The notes: a model not told the origin generated them from the sequence alone. 64,000 nt of DNA from Citrobacter amalonaticus (GCF_018323885.1 NZ_AP024585.1:3782001-3846000), one strand, 5' to 3'. Shown: positions 46,810 to 56,245, numbered from the stretch's first letter. Numbers and translations are program-made.

Positions 46810-47844
46810 CTACTGTACCGATTGTCGGGAAACCAGCGACGGAGGGAACAGAAACTCCTCTGGCGGAATGGCCGGATTTTCAGTCCGCTCGATCAACCGC
46901 TCCACCATCACTTCTGCCATCTCCCGAAGCGGCGGCATGATGGACGTCAGGCCAGGGAAAACCAGTCCGGAGAGTGGAATATTGTCGATGCCCACAATAG
47001 AGATCTGTTCCGGCACATGGATCCCGGCCTGATGCAGACCAGCCATCAGCCCAATGCCCAACGCATCGTTGATCGCGACAATACCATCCGGGAACACCGG
47101 CTGCTGGCTGATTTTTAACGCCAGCGCCCGCCCGAGTTCTGTCATTTCTGTGTCGCCATAGGCCGCCATGGCCTGGCCTTCAACGATCATTCCTTCCCGA
47201 TAAAGCCCGTGGTCTTGCACCGCGCGGAGAAAGCCCTCAATTTTGTGCGCACGGCTGGGGGTCATCCCTTCCACCGTGGCAAACGCGAGGCGACGGCACC
47301 CCTGTGCAATCAGGTGTTCTGCTGCCATTCGACCGGCCTCAATGTTATCCATTGATACACTGTCCAGCGCAAAATGACCCGACTGAGCACGCACAGGCAT
47401 ACGGCCATCATAGTTCACCATCACCATGCCCTGCTCTGCCGCTTGCGCAAAATGCGCTTTTTCAATATCGCAGGCGGCAACGATAATCCCGCGGACGCCG
47501 TGGGAAAACATGTCGTCCAGAAAGGCTTCTTCTTCTTCAATTTGTCGGTAGGTATTTCCAATCAGCACCCGCAGTTGGCGCTTTTTGGCGGCCAGATCGA
47601 CTTCACGGGCCAGGGCAGCAAAGCTGGGATTCACAATGGACGGCACCAGCAAACCAATCATTTTGGCCTGACCGGTCTTGAGCTGTTGCGCCACCCGGTT
47701 TGGAAAGTAATTCAGCGTCTGCATGCTCTGCTGGATACGCGCCAGGGTTTCAGCCCGCATTTGATCGGTCCGACCGTTGAGCACATTGGATACCGTACTG
47801 ACGGAAACGCCAGCATGCTTTGCGACATCACGAATATTCGCCAT
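46810..47844 (-). CDS. LacI-family transcriptional regulator
   Basis: 344 residues from the ATG at 47844 (AAGGAG upstream); a longer frame adds 13 unlikely residues. N-terminal LacI HTH and hinge (NIRDVAKHAGVSVSTVSNVLNGRTDQM), then a periplasmic-binding-like effector domain (MIGLLVPSIVNPSFAALAREVD, AINDALGIGLMAGLHQAGIHVPEQISIVGID). It converges on the TRAP operon. The 12-bp palindrome TGTAACGTTACA occurs both in its own upstream region and upstream of the TRAP operon, so it probably represses both until its sugar-type inducer binds. Confidence 0.92.
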   Translation of the reverse strand: MANIRDVAKHAGVSVSTVSNVLNGRTDQMRAETLARIQQSMQTLNYFPNRVAQQLKTGQAKMIGLLVPSIVNPSFAALAREVDLAAKKRQLRVLIGNTYRQIEEEEAFLDDMFSHGVRGIIVAACDIEKAHFAQAAEQGMVMVNYDGRMPVRAQSGHFALDSVSMDNIEAGRMAAEHLIAQGCRRLAFATVEGMTPSRAHKIEGFLRAVQDHGLYREGMIVEGQAMAAYGDTEMTELGRALALKISQQPVFPDGIVAINDALGIGLMAGLHQAGIHVPEQISIVGIDNIPLSGLVFPGLTSIMPPLREMAEVMVERLIERTENPAIPPEEFLFPPSLVSRQSVQ

Positions 47845-47934
47845 ACATCTCCTTTGCGGCAATCGATGAATGGCGGAAGACACTCATACCCGGCATCGCC
47901 ATCCTCTCAGGAATTATGAACTACAACGGTTTAG

Positions 47935-47946
47935 TGTAACGTTACA
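47935..47946. promoter_or_regulatory. Probable autoregulatory operator of the LacI-type gene
   Basis: TGTAACGTTACA, a perfect palindrome identical to the one at 42308-42319. It lies 91 bp upstream of the regulator's start codon. Only about 35 bp separate it from the IS3-type fragment. Confidence 0.75.
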
Positions 47947-47984
47947 GACGGAGCTGTCAATGCAATGTATCAGGCATAATTAAG

Positions 47985-48215
47985 CAAGTGAACCACTCGC
48001 TGGCACTGGATGCGCTGCTGATTGCAGTCTGGCGACATAAACCTGACGACGAGGTTATCGTGCACTCAGACCAGGGCAGCCAGTACGACAGTGGCGACTG
48101 GCGGCGGTTCTGTTGGACCAATAACCTGGCCTCCAGTATGAGCCGACGTAGTAACTGCTGGGATAATGCGGTGTTCAAATCGTTCTTCAGTACGCTGAAA
48201 AAAGAACGCCGTTAT
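47985..48215 (+). pseudogene. IS3-family transposase (orfB) fragment
   Basis: An open frame (GTG at 47988, stop at 48293) encodes NHSLALDALLIAVWRHKPDDEVIVHSDQGSQY and SMSRRSNCWDNAVFKSFFSTLKKERRY, the C-terminal part of an IS3-type integrase domain with its second catalytic Asp (HSDQGSQY). Sequence before about 47985 and after about 48215 does not continue the family, so both ends are lost. The catalytic Glu expected before SFF is Lys. No terminal inverted repeats were seen. It marks the boundary between the sugar-acid locus and the accessory DNA. Confidence 0.85.
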
Positions 48216-48648
48216 TCGTTAAGTGATAACTTTCAGATACAGTGCCGGTTAATCACGCTACTTAAACCCGGGAATCCCCTGACCGGGGTGTGATTGCATT
48301 GTGGCACATCAGAAGGAATTATTTCTCCAGTTCTCATGAACGCATGTCAATTAGCAGGACTGGATAGTCCTGCTCGGTTTATTATTTGAGTACGTATTAT
48401 TTGATCGGCATTGTTTAAATAAACGCTAAACAACCACTCATTTAACATGGAGATACTGCTTTTATCCGTTAAGCTGTTCTGGCTAACAAACGAACAGCAC
48501 TCCTGGAGGAAGCTGTCGACTCGAAATGGAAAACTTTTGACCACCCGTGGCCTTTTTTCCTACCGTCCCAACCGTTATGTTAGCCCCATGACAACTGGCC
48601 TTGCTCACAGTGACCTGGTTTGTGGAATAACTCTTGTTTTCATTGCTT
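48216..48648. other. Intergenic accessory DNA with a hairpin
   Basis: No gene supported. AGCAGGACT (48353-48361) pairs perfectly with AGTCCTGCT (48366-48374) around a 4-base loop, a likely terminator with a weak U-tract after it. A stretch from about 48530 to 48648 with a TTGACC-like element ends in the strong terminator described next and could be a small transcript. This is speculative. Confidence 0.4.
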
Positions 48649-48675
48649 AGCCGCCTGCGCAGGCGGCTCTTTTTC
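48649..48675 (+). terminator. Strong Rho-independent terminator
   Basis: AGCCGCCTGCGCAGGCGGCT is a perfect 20-bp palindrome (48649-48668), followed by CTCTTTTTC. No annotated gene ends just before it, so an unannotated transcript or the remains of a lost gene are implied. A small ORF with a strong Shine-Dalgarno starts 19 bp after the stem. Confidence 0.8.
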
Positions 48676-48686
48676 AAGGAGGTAGC

Positions 48687-48836
48687 ATGCCACTCAATAA
48701 AATGAAGCGTCATGCCATACTCCATACGCTCTCTATACCTGAACGTAAACTGCGCCCCCTAAAATGGCTTGCTCTCATCTCATCTCTGCTATTTATTTTA
48801 CAACTGGCAATTGAGAGCCTGCTCTTAAGCGAATAG
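48687..48836 (+). CDS. Small hydrophobic ORF, unknown function
   Basis: 49 codons from an ATG with AAGGAGG five bases upstream, an almost ideal ribosome site. The N-terminal half is basic (MPLNKMKRHAILHTL, PERKLRPLK). The C-terminal half is one membrane-spanning stretch (WLALISSLLFILQLAIESLL). I do not recognise the family. Its position directly after a strong terminator and its basic-plus-membrane design recall small type I toxins or stress proteins, but there is no further support. It could also be a chance frame. Confidence 0.45.
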   Translation: MPLNKMKRHAILHTLSIPERKLRPLKWLALISSLLFILQLAIESLLLSE

Positions 48837-49013
48837 CAGAATAGTAATTCCTGTCCAAAGACTCAATCTGGAATGATTTTCTGATACCTGTCGGGTACAG
48901 AGCACAAATATTAACGTATTTTTTCAGCAATATAAGTTATACGTAGGGTTGTACCTTTGTTCAATTTCACAGATACAGGCCTGACTGACAGAGTGTGAAT
49001 AAGGAAATGAGCC

Positions 49014-49448
49014 GTGGAAAACTATACGCTTCATCGTGGCAGACTTATCGACCATATCCAGCTCGTGGTAAACAACTTTGACGCAAGCAAAGCATTTTAC
49101 ACTGCTGTGCTGGCGGAACTTAAGATCCCCCTGGTTATCACAGATGACGATTATATCTGGGCTGACGAACTGGTCATTTCATCGGTAAAAAGTTCGGGGG
49201 CTGGAGGGGTGCCTACAGGACGGCACCATCTGGCCTTTCAGGCCACAGACCGTGAATCGGTGGACGCATTTTACCGCGCAGCGCTAAATCATGGCGGACG
49301 TGATAACGGCGCCCCCGCCGAACGAACCTACCATCCCGGATACTATGCCGCTTTTGTTCTGGATCCGGACGGTAACAATATTGAAGCTGTTTACCATGGT
49401 GAGGGCGATCGCAGTGCCCGCTCTGTAGAAATCAGCTTCACTGTCTGA
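49014..49448 (+). CDS. VOC-family (glyoxalase/bleomycin resistance-like) protein
   Basis: 144 residues from a GTG at 49014 with AAGGA nine bases upstream. Paired beta-alpha-beta-beta-beta modules: RLIDHIQLVVNNFDASKAFYTAVLAEL, HHLAFQATDRESVDAFYRAAL and FVLDPDGNNIEAVYHGE. Metal-ligand candidates are the His in DHIQ, the His in RHHLAF and the Glu in NNIEAVYH. Possible lyase, dioxygenase or resistance protein; substrate unknown. It sits in the accessory block between the IS fragment and the broken acetyltransferase. Confidence 0.82.
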   Translation: MENYTLHRGRLIDHIQLVVNNFDASKAFYTAVLAELKIPLVITDDDYIWADELVISSVKSSGAGGVPTGRHHLAFQATDRESVDAFYRAALNHGGRDNGAPAERTYHPGYYAAFVLDPDGNNIEAVYHGEGDRSARSVEISFTV

Positions 49449-49509
49449 GAAAACAGGGAGCATATTTTCCCCCTGTAGCTCCCGAAAACCGCAATGTAGA
49501 GCTTTATCT

Positions 49510-49765
49510 ATGACCGTTATTCCGGTATCAGCTAAAGACTCGTTTGTCTGACTGATCAATGATAACCCGGTGGCAATAGCCATCGTAACCCACAGAATGG
49601 ACAAAGCGCGTCTGACCGAATTTGGTGTGCTGCCCGAGTACCGGAGCCAGGGACTGGCAAAACAATGCTGATGTATCTATGCCAGAAATGCTGGCACCAT
49701 TATTTACTGCGGCGGGTTATCAGGCTGAACCGTTATGCCAGTTTGAGATGGAACTGACATTTTAA
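49510..49765 (+). pseudogene. GNAT acetyltransferase remnant
   Basis: From the ATG at 49510 the frame reads MTVIPVSAKDSFV and meets TGA at 49549-49551. It then continues in the same frame with LINDNPVAIAIVTHRMDKARLTEFGVLPEYRSQGLAKQC and stops again. A second frame gives the C-terminal end (MPEMLAPLFTAAGYQAEPLCQFEMELTF, stop 49763-49765). PEYRSQGLAKQ is the acetyl-CoA-binding motif of GNAT enzymes. It is far too short and broken by a stop and a frameshift, so it is inactive. Large internal deletions are likely. Confidence 0.8.
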
Positions 49766-49802
49766 ACTATCGTTATGCTGCATTCCGGATGACAGGAGAA
49801 CA

Positions 49803-50378
49803 ATGATGAGTTGCAAGTTTGAATGGATCAATGAGCCCGCTAAATGGCACTACGGGAATAATACCCTGTCGGTAATCACTGATGATCACACCGATTTCTG
49901 GCGTCATACCTGGTACGGGTTTGAGCGTTTTTCAGGTCATATCTACGCCACTGACGTAACAGATGATTTTACTTTTCAGGTCAGGATCCGCGCAGACTTC
50001 ACCACACTCTATGACCAGGCCGGAATTATGATTCTCTCTGACGAACAGCACTGGCTCAAAGCTGGCATCGAATTTAACGATGGAGCACCTGCAATCGGGA
50101 GTGTACTCACGCAGGGATATTCCGACTGGGCTACAGGACTCTTTCCCGGGGATCCGAAGGAATTCTGGCTGCGTCTGACCCGTAAAAAAGATGCGTTACG
50201 ATTGCAGTACTCGTCAGATGGACAACACTGGCCATTACTTCGCTTATGTTATTTTCCCATGGGCCCAGTAAGAACGGGCGTCATGTGTTGTACACCTCAG
50301 CGCCAGGGGTTGGAGGTAGAATTTCTTGATCTCAGACTGACTCCTGCGATGGATAAAGAACTGCACGATCTGAGCTGA
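49803..50378 (+). CDS. DUF1349 family protein
   Basis: 191 residues starting at one of two adjacent ATGs (49803 or 49806), with AGGAG upstream. TDDHTDFWRHTWYGF, FTFQVRIRADFTTLYDQAGIMILSDEQHWLKAGIEF and LRLQYSSDGQHW are characteristic of this concanavalin-like beta-sandwich family. No signal peptide. The function is unknown; similar proteins occur beside sugar or stress genes. It is followed 38 bp later by an efflux pump gene on the same strand. Confidence 0.85.
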   Translation: MMSCKFEWINEPAKWHYGNNTLSVITDDHTDFWRHTWYGFERFSGHIYATDVTDDFTFQVRIRADFTTLYDQAGIMILSDEQHWLKAGIEFNDGAPAIGSVLTQGYSDWATGLFPGDPKEFWLRLTRKKDALRLQYSSDGQHWPLLRLCYFPMGPVRTGVMCCTPQRQGLEVEFLDLRLTPAMDKELHDLS

Positions 50379-50416
50379 TAAATATCAAGGAATTATAGAA
50401 AACGGAGAACCCGTTC

Positions 50417-51649
50417 GTGAAGCCATTTTCGGGACGCCTTAGCAGGTATGGCAGCGTTCTATTATTTCCACTGGCGATGGTCATCTACGATTTTTCAGCC
50501 TATCTGACCACGGATCTCATCCAGCCGGGCATCATCCACATCATCCGTGAGCTTCAGGCTGATATCACTCTCGCGCCTGCCTCTGTCAGTCTTTATATGG
50601 CCGGAGGTCTGGCGCTCCAGTGGCTCCTCGGTCCTCTCTCTGACCGGATTGGTCGCCGTCCCGTCCTGCTCACTGGTGCAATGATCTTTGCCCTGGCCTG
50701 TCTGGGCATGATGTTTGTCACCACGATCGAGCAATATTTTATTGCCCGTTTTATACAGGGAACCAGTATTTGCTTCATCTCCACCGTTGGTTATGTGTCA
50801 ATACAGGAGGCCTTTGATGAAAAGGATTCCATCCGTATCATGGCTGCTCTGGCCTCAATCGTATTGCTTGCGCCTGTCATCGGCCCACTGGCTGGAGCAG
50901 CTCTGATGTCCTTTATGCACTGGAAGCTGTTATTTGCGATCATCGGAGGGATGAGTCTGATGGCCTGGGTCATGTTGATGATTAAAATGCCGGAGACAGT
51001 CAAACGTCAGGGCCAGGGGTTTCATCCTGGAGATGTATTATCCGATTTTATCAGCGCCTTCAGACATCCGGTGGTACTGACGGGTGCCCTGGCCCTGTCG
51101 TTCGGTAACCTGCCGATGATTACCTGGGTCGCGCTCTCTCCGGTGATCCTGATTGAGGATGGCGGGATGTCACCCGGTATGTATGCCTGGACTCAGGTAC
51201 CTGTATTTGGCGGGGTGATTATTGCCAGCATCATCGTCGCGAATTTTATCAAAGACCCCACTTCACCGCGCTTTATCTGGCGTACCGTTCCAATTCTACT
51301 AAGCGGGCTGTGTATCCTTCTGCTTGGTAATCTGGGTTGGCCGCATGTCTGGTTATGGTCGGTGATGGGAATAAGTATTTATGCCCTCGGGATAGGAATG
51401 CTGTATCCCGTCCTGTTCCGTTTTGCGCTTTTTTCTCATTCCCTGCCTAAAGGCACCGTATCAGCAACCATTAACATTATTGCATTAAGTTTTATGGCGA
51501 CCTCAGTAGAGCTGGCCCGCTGGTTCTATTTTCAGGCTGGTGGCAGGATAGCTTTCCATTTTCTGGCGATGGTGGCAGGAATTATCGTCATGATACTGGT
51601 TTTTCGTTTGTTAAAACTACGCCAGCAACATCTGAATCAGACCGTCTGA
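50417..51649 (+). CDS. MFS multidrug efflux pump, MdfA-like
   Basis: 410 residues, the same length as MdfA, with 12 hydrophobic segments. [51 protein letters not shown] (motif A), [23 protein letters not shown] (motif B and C region) and MPETV align with E. coli MdfA. The two membrane-embedded acids needed by MdfA are present as Asp25 (Glu26 in MdfA) and Asp33 (Asp34). Proton-driven export of cationic or lipophilic drugs is likely; the exact range is unknown. The GTG or TTG-type start at 50417 has GGAGA upstream. Confidence 0.9.
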   Translation: MKPFSGRLSRYGSVLLFPLAMVIYDFSAYLTTDLIQPGIIHIIRELQADITLAPASVSLYMAGGLALQWLLGPLSDRIGRRPVLLTGAMIFALACLGMMFVTTIEQYFIARFIQGTSICFISTVGYVSIQEAFDEKDSIRIMAALASIVLLAPVIGPLAGAALMSFMHWKLLFAIIGGMSLMAWVMLMIKMPETVKRQGQGFHPGDVLSDFISAFRHPVVLTGALALSFGNLPMITWVALSPVILIEDGGMSPGMYAWTQVPVFGGVIIASIIVANFIKDPTSPRFIWRTVPILLSGLCILLLGNLGWPHVWLWSVMGISIYALGIGMLYPVLFRFALFSHSLPKGTVSATINIIALSFMATSVELARWFYFQAGGRIAFHFLAMVAGIIVMILVFRLLKLRQQHLNQTV

Positions 51650-51884
51650 GAATATGAGTTACGGCTCTGCCAGCAAAATTGGCAGGCTAATGATGGGGCT
51701 ACGGCCCCATGTCCTGCATGGTACAGGTCGCTTCGAAACCGAACCTCCGGATGGTTTCAAACATGGCCACAGACTTGACACTGTTTTGCTGCAAATGAAA
51801 CTTGGTGAAGGAATAGTGCTCTGCCAGAAGATTCGGGTCTTATGCTCTGAGGCAGGAATAAGGGAGCATCTGCCCCCTTCATCT
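51650..51884. other. Convergent intergenic region with two hairpins
   Basis: Between the efflux pump and the convergent end of the ars operon. CTGCCA...TGGCAG (around 51668-51686) and ATGGGGC-TACG-GCCCCAT (51693-51710) are perfect stems. Neither has a long U-tract, but together they probably stop read-through. No gene is seen; the frame open on the plus strand here runs backwards through arsC. Confidence 0.45.
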
Positions 51885-52310
51885 TTATTTCAATCGCTTA
51901 CCTGTTTCATCAACGACTTTCTCGCCATCTTCCTTAGCGAAAGCCGCTTTCTGAGCATCTGGAAGGATATCCAGAACCACCTCGGAAGGACGACACAGTT
52001 TAGTTCCCAGTGGCGTCACCACAATCGGACGGTTAATCAGGATCGGATGCTGCAACATAAAGTCTATTATCTGGTTGTCAGTAAACTTATCTTCGGCAAG
52101 CCCCAGTTCTTCATAAGGCTCGACGTTTTTACGCAGCAAAGCCCGGACGGAAATGCCCATATCCGCAATGAGTTTGACCAGCTCATCGCGAGACGGTGGA
52201 GTTTCAAGGTAATGAATAACGGTCGGTTCATTACCGCTGTTGCGGATCATCTCAAGCGTGTTACGCGACGTACCGCAGGCCGGGTTGTGATATATGGTGA
52301 TGTTGCTCAT
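51885..52310 (-). CDS. arsC: Arsenate reductase ArsC
   Basis: 141 residues. Catalytic Cys12 in YHNPACGTSRNTLEMI, the arginines of the anion site (RPIVVTPLGTKLCRP) and DILPDAQKAAF match the R773 ArsC family. It reduces arsenate to arsenite with glutathione and glutaredoxin in the cytoplasm. Last gene of arsRDABC, 12 bp after arsB. Confidence 0.95.
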   Translation of the reverse strand: MSNITIYHNPACGTSRNTLEMIRNSGNEPTVIHYLETPPSRDELVKLIADMGISVRALLRKNVEPYEELGLAEDKFTDNQIIDFMLQHPILINRPIVVTPLGTKLCRPSEVVLDILPDAQKAAFAKEDGEKVVDETGKRLK

Positions 52311-52322
52311 ATAAGTATCTCA

Positions 52323-53612
52323 TTACAAAGTGAAAGAGAGACGTAGCGCCAGCGCCGCCAGCGTTACAAACAGCACAGGCAGAGTCATAATAATCCCGGT
52401 GCGGAAATAGTATCCCCACGTGATGGTCATATTCTTCTGTGAAAGTACATGCAGCCAGAGCAGCGTTGCAAGGCTACCAATAGGTGTAATTTTCGGCCCC
52501 AGATCGCAGCCAATCACGTTAGCGTAGATCATCGCCTCTTTAATAACGCCGGTTGCAGTGCTTCCCTCGATAGAGAGCGCGCCAACCAGCACCGTAGGCA
52601 TGTTGTTCATAATGGAAGACAGGATTGCTGTCAGGAAGCCAGTCCCCAGCGTCGCGACCCAGAGTCCTTTATCCGCCAGTACGTTCAGCACACCTGAAAG
52701 GTATTCGGTTAGTCCGGCGTTGCGCAGACCGTAGACCACCAGGTACATCCCCAGTGAGAAGATGACGATCTGCCAGGGTGCGCCACGCAGCACTTTGCCG
52801 GTGTTAATGGCATGGCCTCGTTTCGCCACAGTAAACAGTATTACCGCCCCAACTGCAGCAATGGTGCTAACGGGAATCCCGAGTGGCTCGAGGACAAAGA
52901 ACCCAACCAGCAGAAGAATCAACACTATCCAGCCAGTTCTGAAGGTTGCCAGATCTTTAATCGCCTTTGTCGGTGCCTTAAGGAGAGCCCGATCGTAAGT
53001 CGGCGGGATATCCTTGCGGAAGAACAGATGCAGCATCACCAGCGTGGCAACAATGGCGGCAATATCCACCGGCACCATCACCGATGCATATTCAGTGAAG
53101 CCCAGACCAAAGAAGTCCGCCGAGACGATATTCACCAGGTTCGACACGATAAGCGGCAGGCTGGCAGTATCGGCAATAAACCCGGCAGCCATGACGAATG
53201 CCAGTGTCGTACCTTTACTGAACCCTAATGCAAGCAGCATGGCAATGACTATCGGCGTCAGAATCAGTGCCGCGCCATCGTTGGCAAACAGTGCCGCCAC
53301 CGCTGCGCCGAGCAGGACGATATAAGTAAAGAGCAAACGGCCACGACCATTACCCCAACGTGAAACATGCAGTGCCGCCCATTCGAAAAAACCAGATTCA
53401 TCGAGCAGCAGGCTGATAATAATTACGGCAATAAAGGTTGCCGTCGCGTTCCAGACGATATTCCACACCACCGGAATATCGCTTACATGCACAACGCCAG
53501 AAATCAAAGCCAGTCCTGCGCCCAGCGTCGCGCTCCAGCCGATCCCTAAACCCTTAGGCTGCCAGATAACCAAAACAATGGTCAGGACAAAAATAACGCC
53601 TGCCAGTAACAT
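52323..53612 (-). CDS. arsB: Arsenite efflux membrane protein ArsB
   Basis: 429 residues from the ATG at 53612 (AGGAGG upstream), the exact R773 ArsB length and start ([25 protein letters not shown]). Twelve membrane segments; nearly identical to R773 ArsB throughout. It expels arsenite and antimonite across the inner membrane, alone or driven by the ArsA ATPase encoded upstream. Confidence 0.96.
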   Translation of the reverse strand: MLLAGVIFVLTIVLVIWQPKGLGIGWSATLGAGLALISGVVHVSDIPVVWNIVWNATATFIAVIIISLLLDESGFFEWAALHVSRWGNGRGRLLFTYIVLLGAAVAALFANDGAALILTPIVIAMLLALGFSKGTTLAFVMAAGFIADTASLPLIVSNLVNIVSADFFGLGFTEYASVMVPVDIAAIVATLVMLHLFFRKDIPPTYDRALLKAPTKAIKDLATFRTGWIVLILLLVGFFVLEPLGIPVSTIAAVGAVILFTVAKRGHAINTGKVLRGAPWQIVIFSLGMYLVVYGLRNAGLTEYLSGVLNVLADKGLWVATLGTGFLTAILSSIMNNMPTVLVGALSIEGSTATGVIKEAMIYANVIGCDLGPKITPIGSLATLLWLHVLSQKNMTITWGYYFRTGIIMTLPVLFVTLAALALRLSFTL

Positions 53613-53659
53613 ACATCCTCCTGACAGGGCGACTTTGCCGCCCTGTATATGCAAAAAAA

Positions 53660-55411
53660 TTAACTCATCAACTCTCTGAGCTTTTCAATACCGGCGGGCT
53701 CTGACGCCAATACTGGAACGAGCGCTATACGGTCAGTGTGCTGATTCTTAACAGCCTCAATCTGAGGCAGTTCCTGATGAGCGCGCTGGCAAAGCAACGG
53801 AGAACGCGTATCCGCAATGGAAAGGCTGTTATTGATAATCCAGCCCCACGGATGAATTCCCGCTCTTTCAAGATCAGCCTGCAGGTTTGCCGCTTCCAGC
53901 ACCGGTGTGGTTTCAGGAAGCGTAACCAGCAGAACTTTGGTTCTATCCGGGTCCTGAAGCTGCATCATGGGGGTAGTAAAATGACCTTTACTCCCCATTT
54001 TTTTGGCAATCTCTCGGTGGTAAGCCCCGGTCGCATCCAGCAGTAACAGCGTGTGTCCGGTAGGGGCGGTATCCATAACAACAAAGCGCTTACCCGCTTC
54101 ACGAATCACGCGGGAGAAGGCCTGAAACACGGCAATTTCTTCAGTACAGGGAGAGCGTAAATCCTCTTCCAGTAGCCGTTTCCCTGCTTCGTCCAGATCT
54201 CTTCCCTTCGTCTCAAGAACATGCTGGCGATAGCGTTCGGTTTCATCGTGAGGGTTGATGCGGCTGACCTGCAGGTTTTTGAGGCTGCCGTTCAGCGTTG
54301 TACTCAGGTGCGCAGCAGGATCAGAGGTCGTGAGATGCACGTCAAATCCCATGTCTGCCAGCCTGACGGCGATGGCAGCAGCCATCGTGGTTTTCCCTAC
54401 GCCACCTTTGCCCATCAGCATAATCAGGCCGTGTTCACTGCGAGCGATATCATCGACCAGGCCAGAGAGCGATAAGTTTTCAGGCGTGTACAGGACGTTC
54501 GTTACCGGGAGCGGTAATGCCTCAGAACGGGTATCCAGCAGTCCCTTCAATGCTGAAACACCAACCATATTGACTGGCTGTAGTAATAGGGTATCTGTCG
54601 GTAGCTCAGATAAACCGGCAGGAAGATTTGCCAGTGCCTCCTGCTCACGTTGCCATATCGCAGCGGCCAGGGCGTCATATTCAGTTTCGGCTTTAGGCAG
54701 CACACCATTAATCACCAGATACTGGTTTTTCAGGCCAATTGCAGCCAGTTCTTCATGGGTGCGTGCGACTTCCTGCAGCGTAGATTTTTGCAGTCGTGCA
54801 ACCAGAACCAGGCGGGTACGTTCAGGATCGGATAACGCGTCTACCGCATGAGCATACTGCTCACGCTGCTTTTCCAGCCCGGCCATTGGGCCAAGACAGG
54901 AAGCACCATCCGGGTTGCTTTCAATAAAGCTACTCCAGGCTCCGGGAAGCTGGAGAAGGCGAATCGTGTGGCCCGTCGGCGCTGTATCAAAAATAATGTG
55001 ATCGAAGCGGGTCAGCAGGGAAGCGTCTGTCAATAAGCCGGTGAACTCATCAAACGCCGCAATCTCAGTGGTACAGGCTCCTGAAAGCTGCTCGCTGATA
55101 CTGTTAACAACGTCATCAGGCAGAAGACCTTTGATAGGATCAACAATTCTGGCGCGGTATTGTTGGGCGGCTTCCTGCGGGTCGATCTCCAGAGCGGAAA
55201 GTCCAGGAACTGCTGCCACAGGGCGAATGGTGTTACCGATAGCCTGATCGAATACCTGACCGACATTGGAAGCCGGATCGGTACTGACCAGCAAAACCCG
55301 CTTCCCCTGTTCGGCAAGGCGGATTGCCGTCGCGCAGGAAATGGACGTTTTTCCTACACCTCCCTTACCGGTAAAAAACAGGTAAGGCGGGATATTCTGT
55401 AAGAATTTCAT
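53660..55411 (-). CDS. arsA: Arsenite-transporting ATPase ArsA
   Basis: 583 residues from the ATG at 55411, the R773 length. Two homologous halves, each with a Walker A ([12 protein letters not shown] near residue 15 and [11 protein letters not shown] near 335) and the DTAPTGHT signature. The arsenite-binding cysteines in [20 protein letters not shown] and [11 protein letters not shown] are all present. It binds ArsB on the cytoplasmic side and powers arsenite export. ArsD hands it arsenite. It follows arsD by 17 bp. Confidence 0.96.
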   Translation of the reverse strand: MKFLQNIPPYLFFTGKGGVGKTSISCATAIRLAEQGKRVLLVSTDPASNVGQVFDQAIGNTIRPVAAVPGLSALEIDPQEAAQQYRARIVDPIKGLLPDDVVNSISEQLSGACTTEIAAFDEFTGLLTDASLLTRFDHIIFDTAPTGHTIRLLQLPGAWSSFIESNPDGASCLGPMAGLEKQREQYAHAVDALSDPERTRLVLVARLQKSTLQEVARTHEELAAIGLKNQYLVINGVLPKAETEYDALAAAIWQREQEALANLPAGLSELPTDTLLLQPVNMVGVSALKGLLDTRSEALPLPVTNVLYTPENLSLSGLVDDIARSEHGLIMLMGKGGVGKTTMAAAIAVRLADMGFDVHLTTSDPAAHLSTTLNGSLKNLQVSRINPHDETERYRQHVLETKGRDLDEAGKRLLEEDLRSPCTEEIAVFQAFSRVIREAGKRFVVMDTAPTGHTLLLLDATGAYHREIAKKMGSKGHFTTPMMQLQDPDRTKVLLVTLPETTPVLEAANLQADLERAGIHPWGWIINNSLSIADTRSPLLCQRAHQELPQIEAVKNQHTDRIALVPVLASEPAGIEKLRELMS

Positions 55412-55428
55412 ATGTCCTCCTGACATAC

Positions 55429-55791
55429 TCAGCAACAGGAAGTTTTACCACCACAGCAGCTGGTGGGCGCTAACCCAACCTTCTCCAGCGGAATGCCTAA
55501 CCAGCGAGCCAGCTCAGCGCGTTTTGGGTATCGCCCTGCCATCACCGTTTCGCCGTCCAACAGCAGTAGCGGAAGCCCTTCTGCTCCAGATGCTTCGAGG
55601 AATGCTTTCGCTTTCTCGTTCTGAACAAAGCTCATGGGCTGCTGCGCCAGGTTGTAACGTTCAACCTGTACGCCACGTCCTTTCAGCCACTGCACATCCG
55701 CAGAGAAATCAACCAGAACTTGATCAACATCTGAACCACAAACGCCGGTACTGCAGCACATCGCAGGATCAAACACGGTTAACGTTTTCAT
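55429..55791 (-). CDS. arsD: Arsenic metallochaperone ArsD
   Basis: 120 residues from the ATG at 55791. The vicinal cysteine pairs Cys12-Cys13 with Cys18, and the C-terminal pairs in TSCCGGKTSCC (Cys112-113, 119-120), match R773 ArsD exactly in position. It delivers arsenite to ArsA and weakly represses the operon. A longer frame to 55848 overlaps arsR and is not used. Confidence 0.94.
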   Translation of the reverse strand: MKTLTVFDPAMCCSTGVCGSDVDQVLVDFSADVQWLKGRGVQVERYNLAQQPMSFVQNEKAKAFLEASGAEGLPLLLLDGETVMAGRYPKRAELARWLGIPLEKVGLAPTSCCGGKTSCC

Positions 55792-55838
55792 CTTTAACAC
55801 CTCACATCCGTAAAAACATATATGTACAGGCAAATTTT

Positions 55839-56192
55839 TTAGATACAAACAGCCTTACCACTGCCAGAGCAGTTTGCTGATGCCAGCTTACGGGCGATGG
55901 CCTGTACGTCGTCCTGTTGGCTTAACCAGGCCTGCTCAATCACCTGAGCGGCCCAGGAAGGAATATGCGGGGATAAACGGTAGTGAACCCACTTGCCCTG
56001 TTTGCGATCCAGCAATAGTCCACTTTCCCGGAGCATTGCCAGATGGCGGGAGATCTTGGGCTGTGACTGTTCCAGCGCCGTACAGAGATCGCACACGCAC
56101 AGCTCTCCCATCTCTCTGAGCAGCAACACAATGCCCAAGCGGGTTTCATCGGAGAGGTTTTTGAAGAGTTGTAGAGATGATAATTGTGGCAT
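55839..56192 (-). CDS. arsR: Arsenic-responsive repressor ArsR
   Basis: 117 residues. The metalloid site Cys32-Val-Cys34-Asp-Leu-Cys37 lies at the start of the winged HTH (ELCVCDLCTALEQSQPKISRHLAMLRESGLL), the R773 ArsR arrangement. It represses arsRDABC until arsenite or antimonite binds. First gene of the operon; its promoter is readable upstream. Confidence 0.95.
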   Translation of the reverse strand: MPQLSSLQLFKNLSDETRLGIVLLLREMGELCVCDLCTALEQSQPKISRHLAMLRESGLLLDRKQGKWVHYRLSPHIPSWAAQVIEQAWLSQQDDVQAIARKLASANCSGSGKAVCI

Positions 56193-56216
56193 AAGTCCCC
56201 CCGGCTATTGTTTCGC

Positions 56217-56245
56217 AATATCTCGCTGTAACCGTACAGTGTCAA
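56217..56245 (-). promoter_or_regulatory. arsRDABC promoter
   Basis: On the minus strand TTGACA (56245-56240) and GATATT (56222-56217) are spaced exactly 17 bp, ending 25 bp before the arsR start. An AT-rich imperfect dyad just upstream of the -35 (about 56246-56275) is in the place where ArsR binds in R773. Promoter elements are seen; ArsR binding is inferred. Confidence 0.75.

Noticed and set aside
47880..48420. A direct repeat of the glyU 3' end as left attachment site
   Set aside because: No copy of the tRNA 3' sequence was found at the left border of the accessory block.
51654..52346. 230-codon plus-strand frame after the MFS pump
   Set aside because: Most of it is the antisense of arsC; no protein family is recognisable.
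54255..54851. 198-codon plus-strand frame within arsA
   Set aside because: Opposite-strand shadow of arsA, which has both Walker motifs and all arsenite cysteines.
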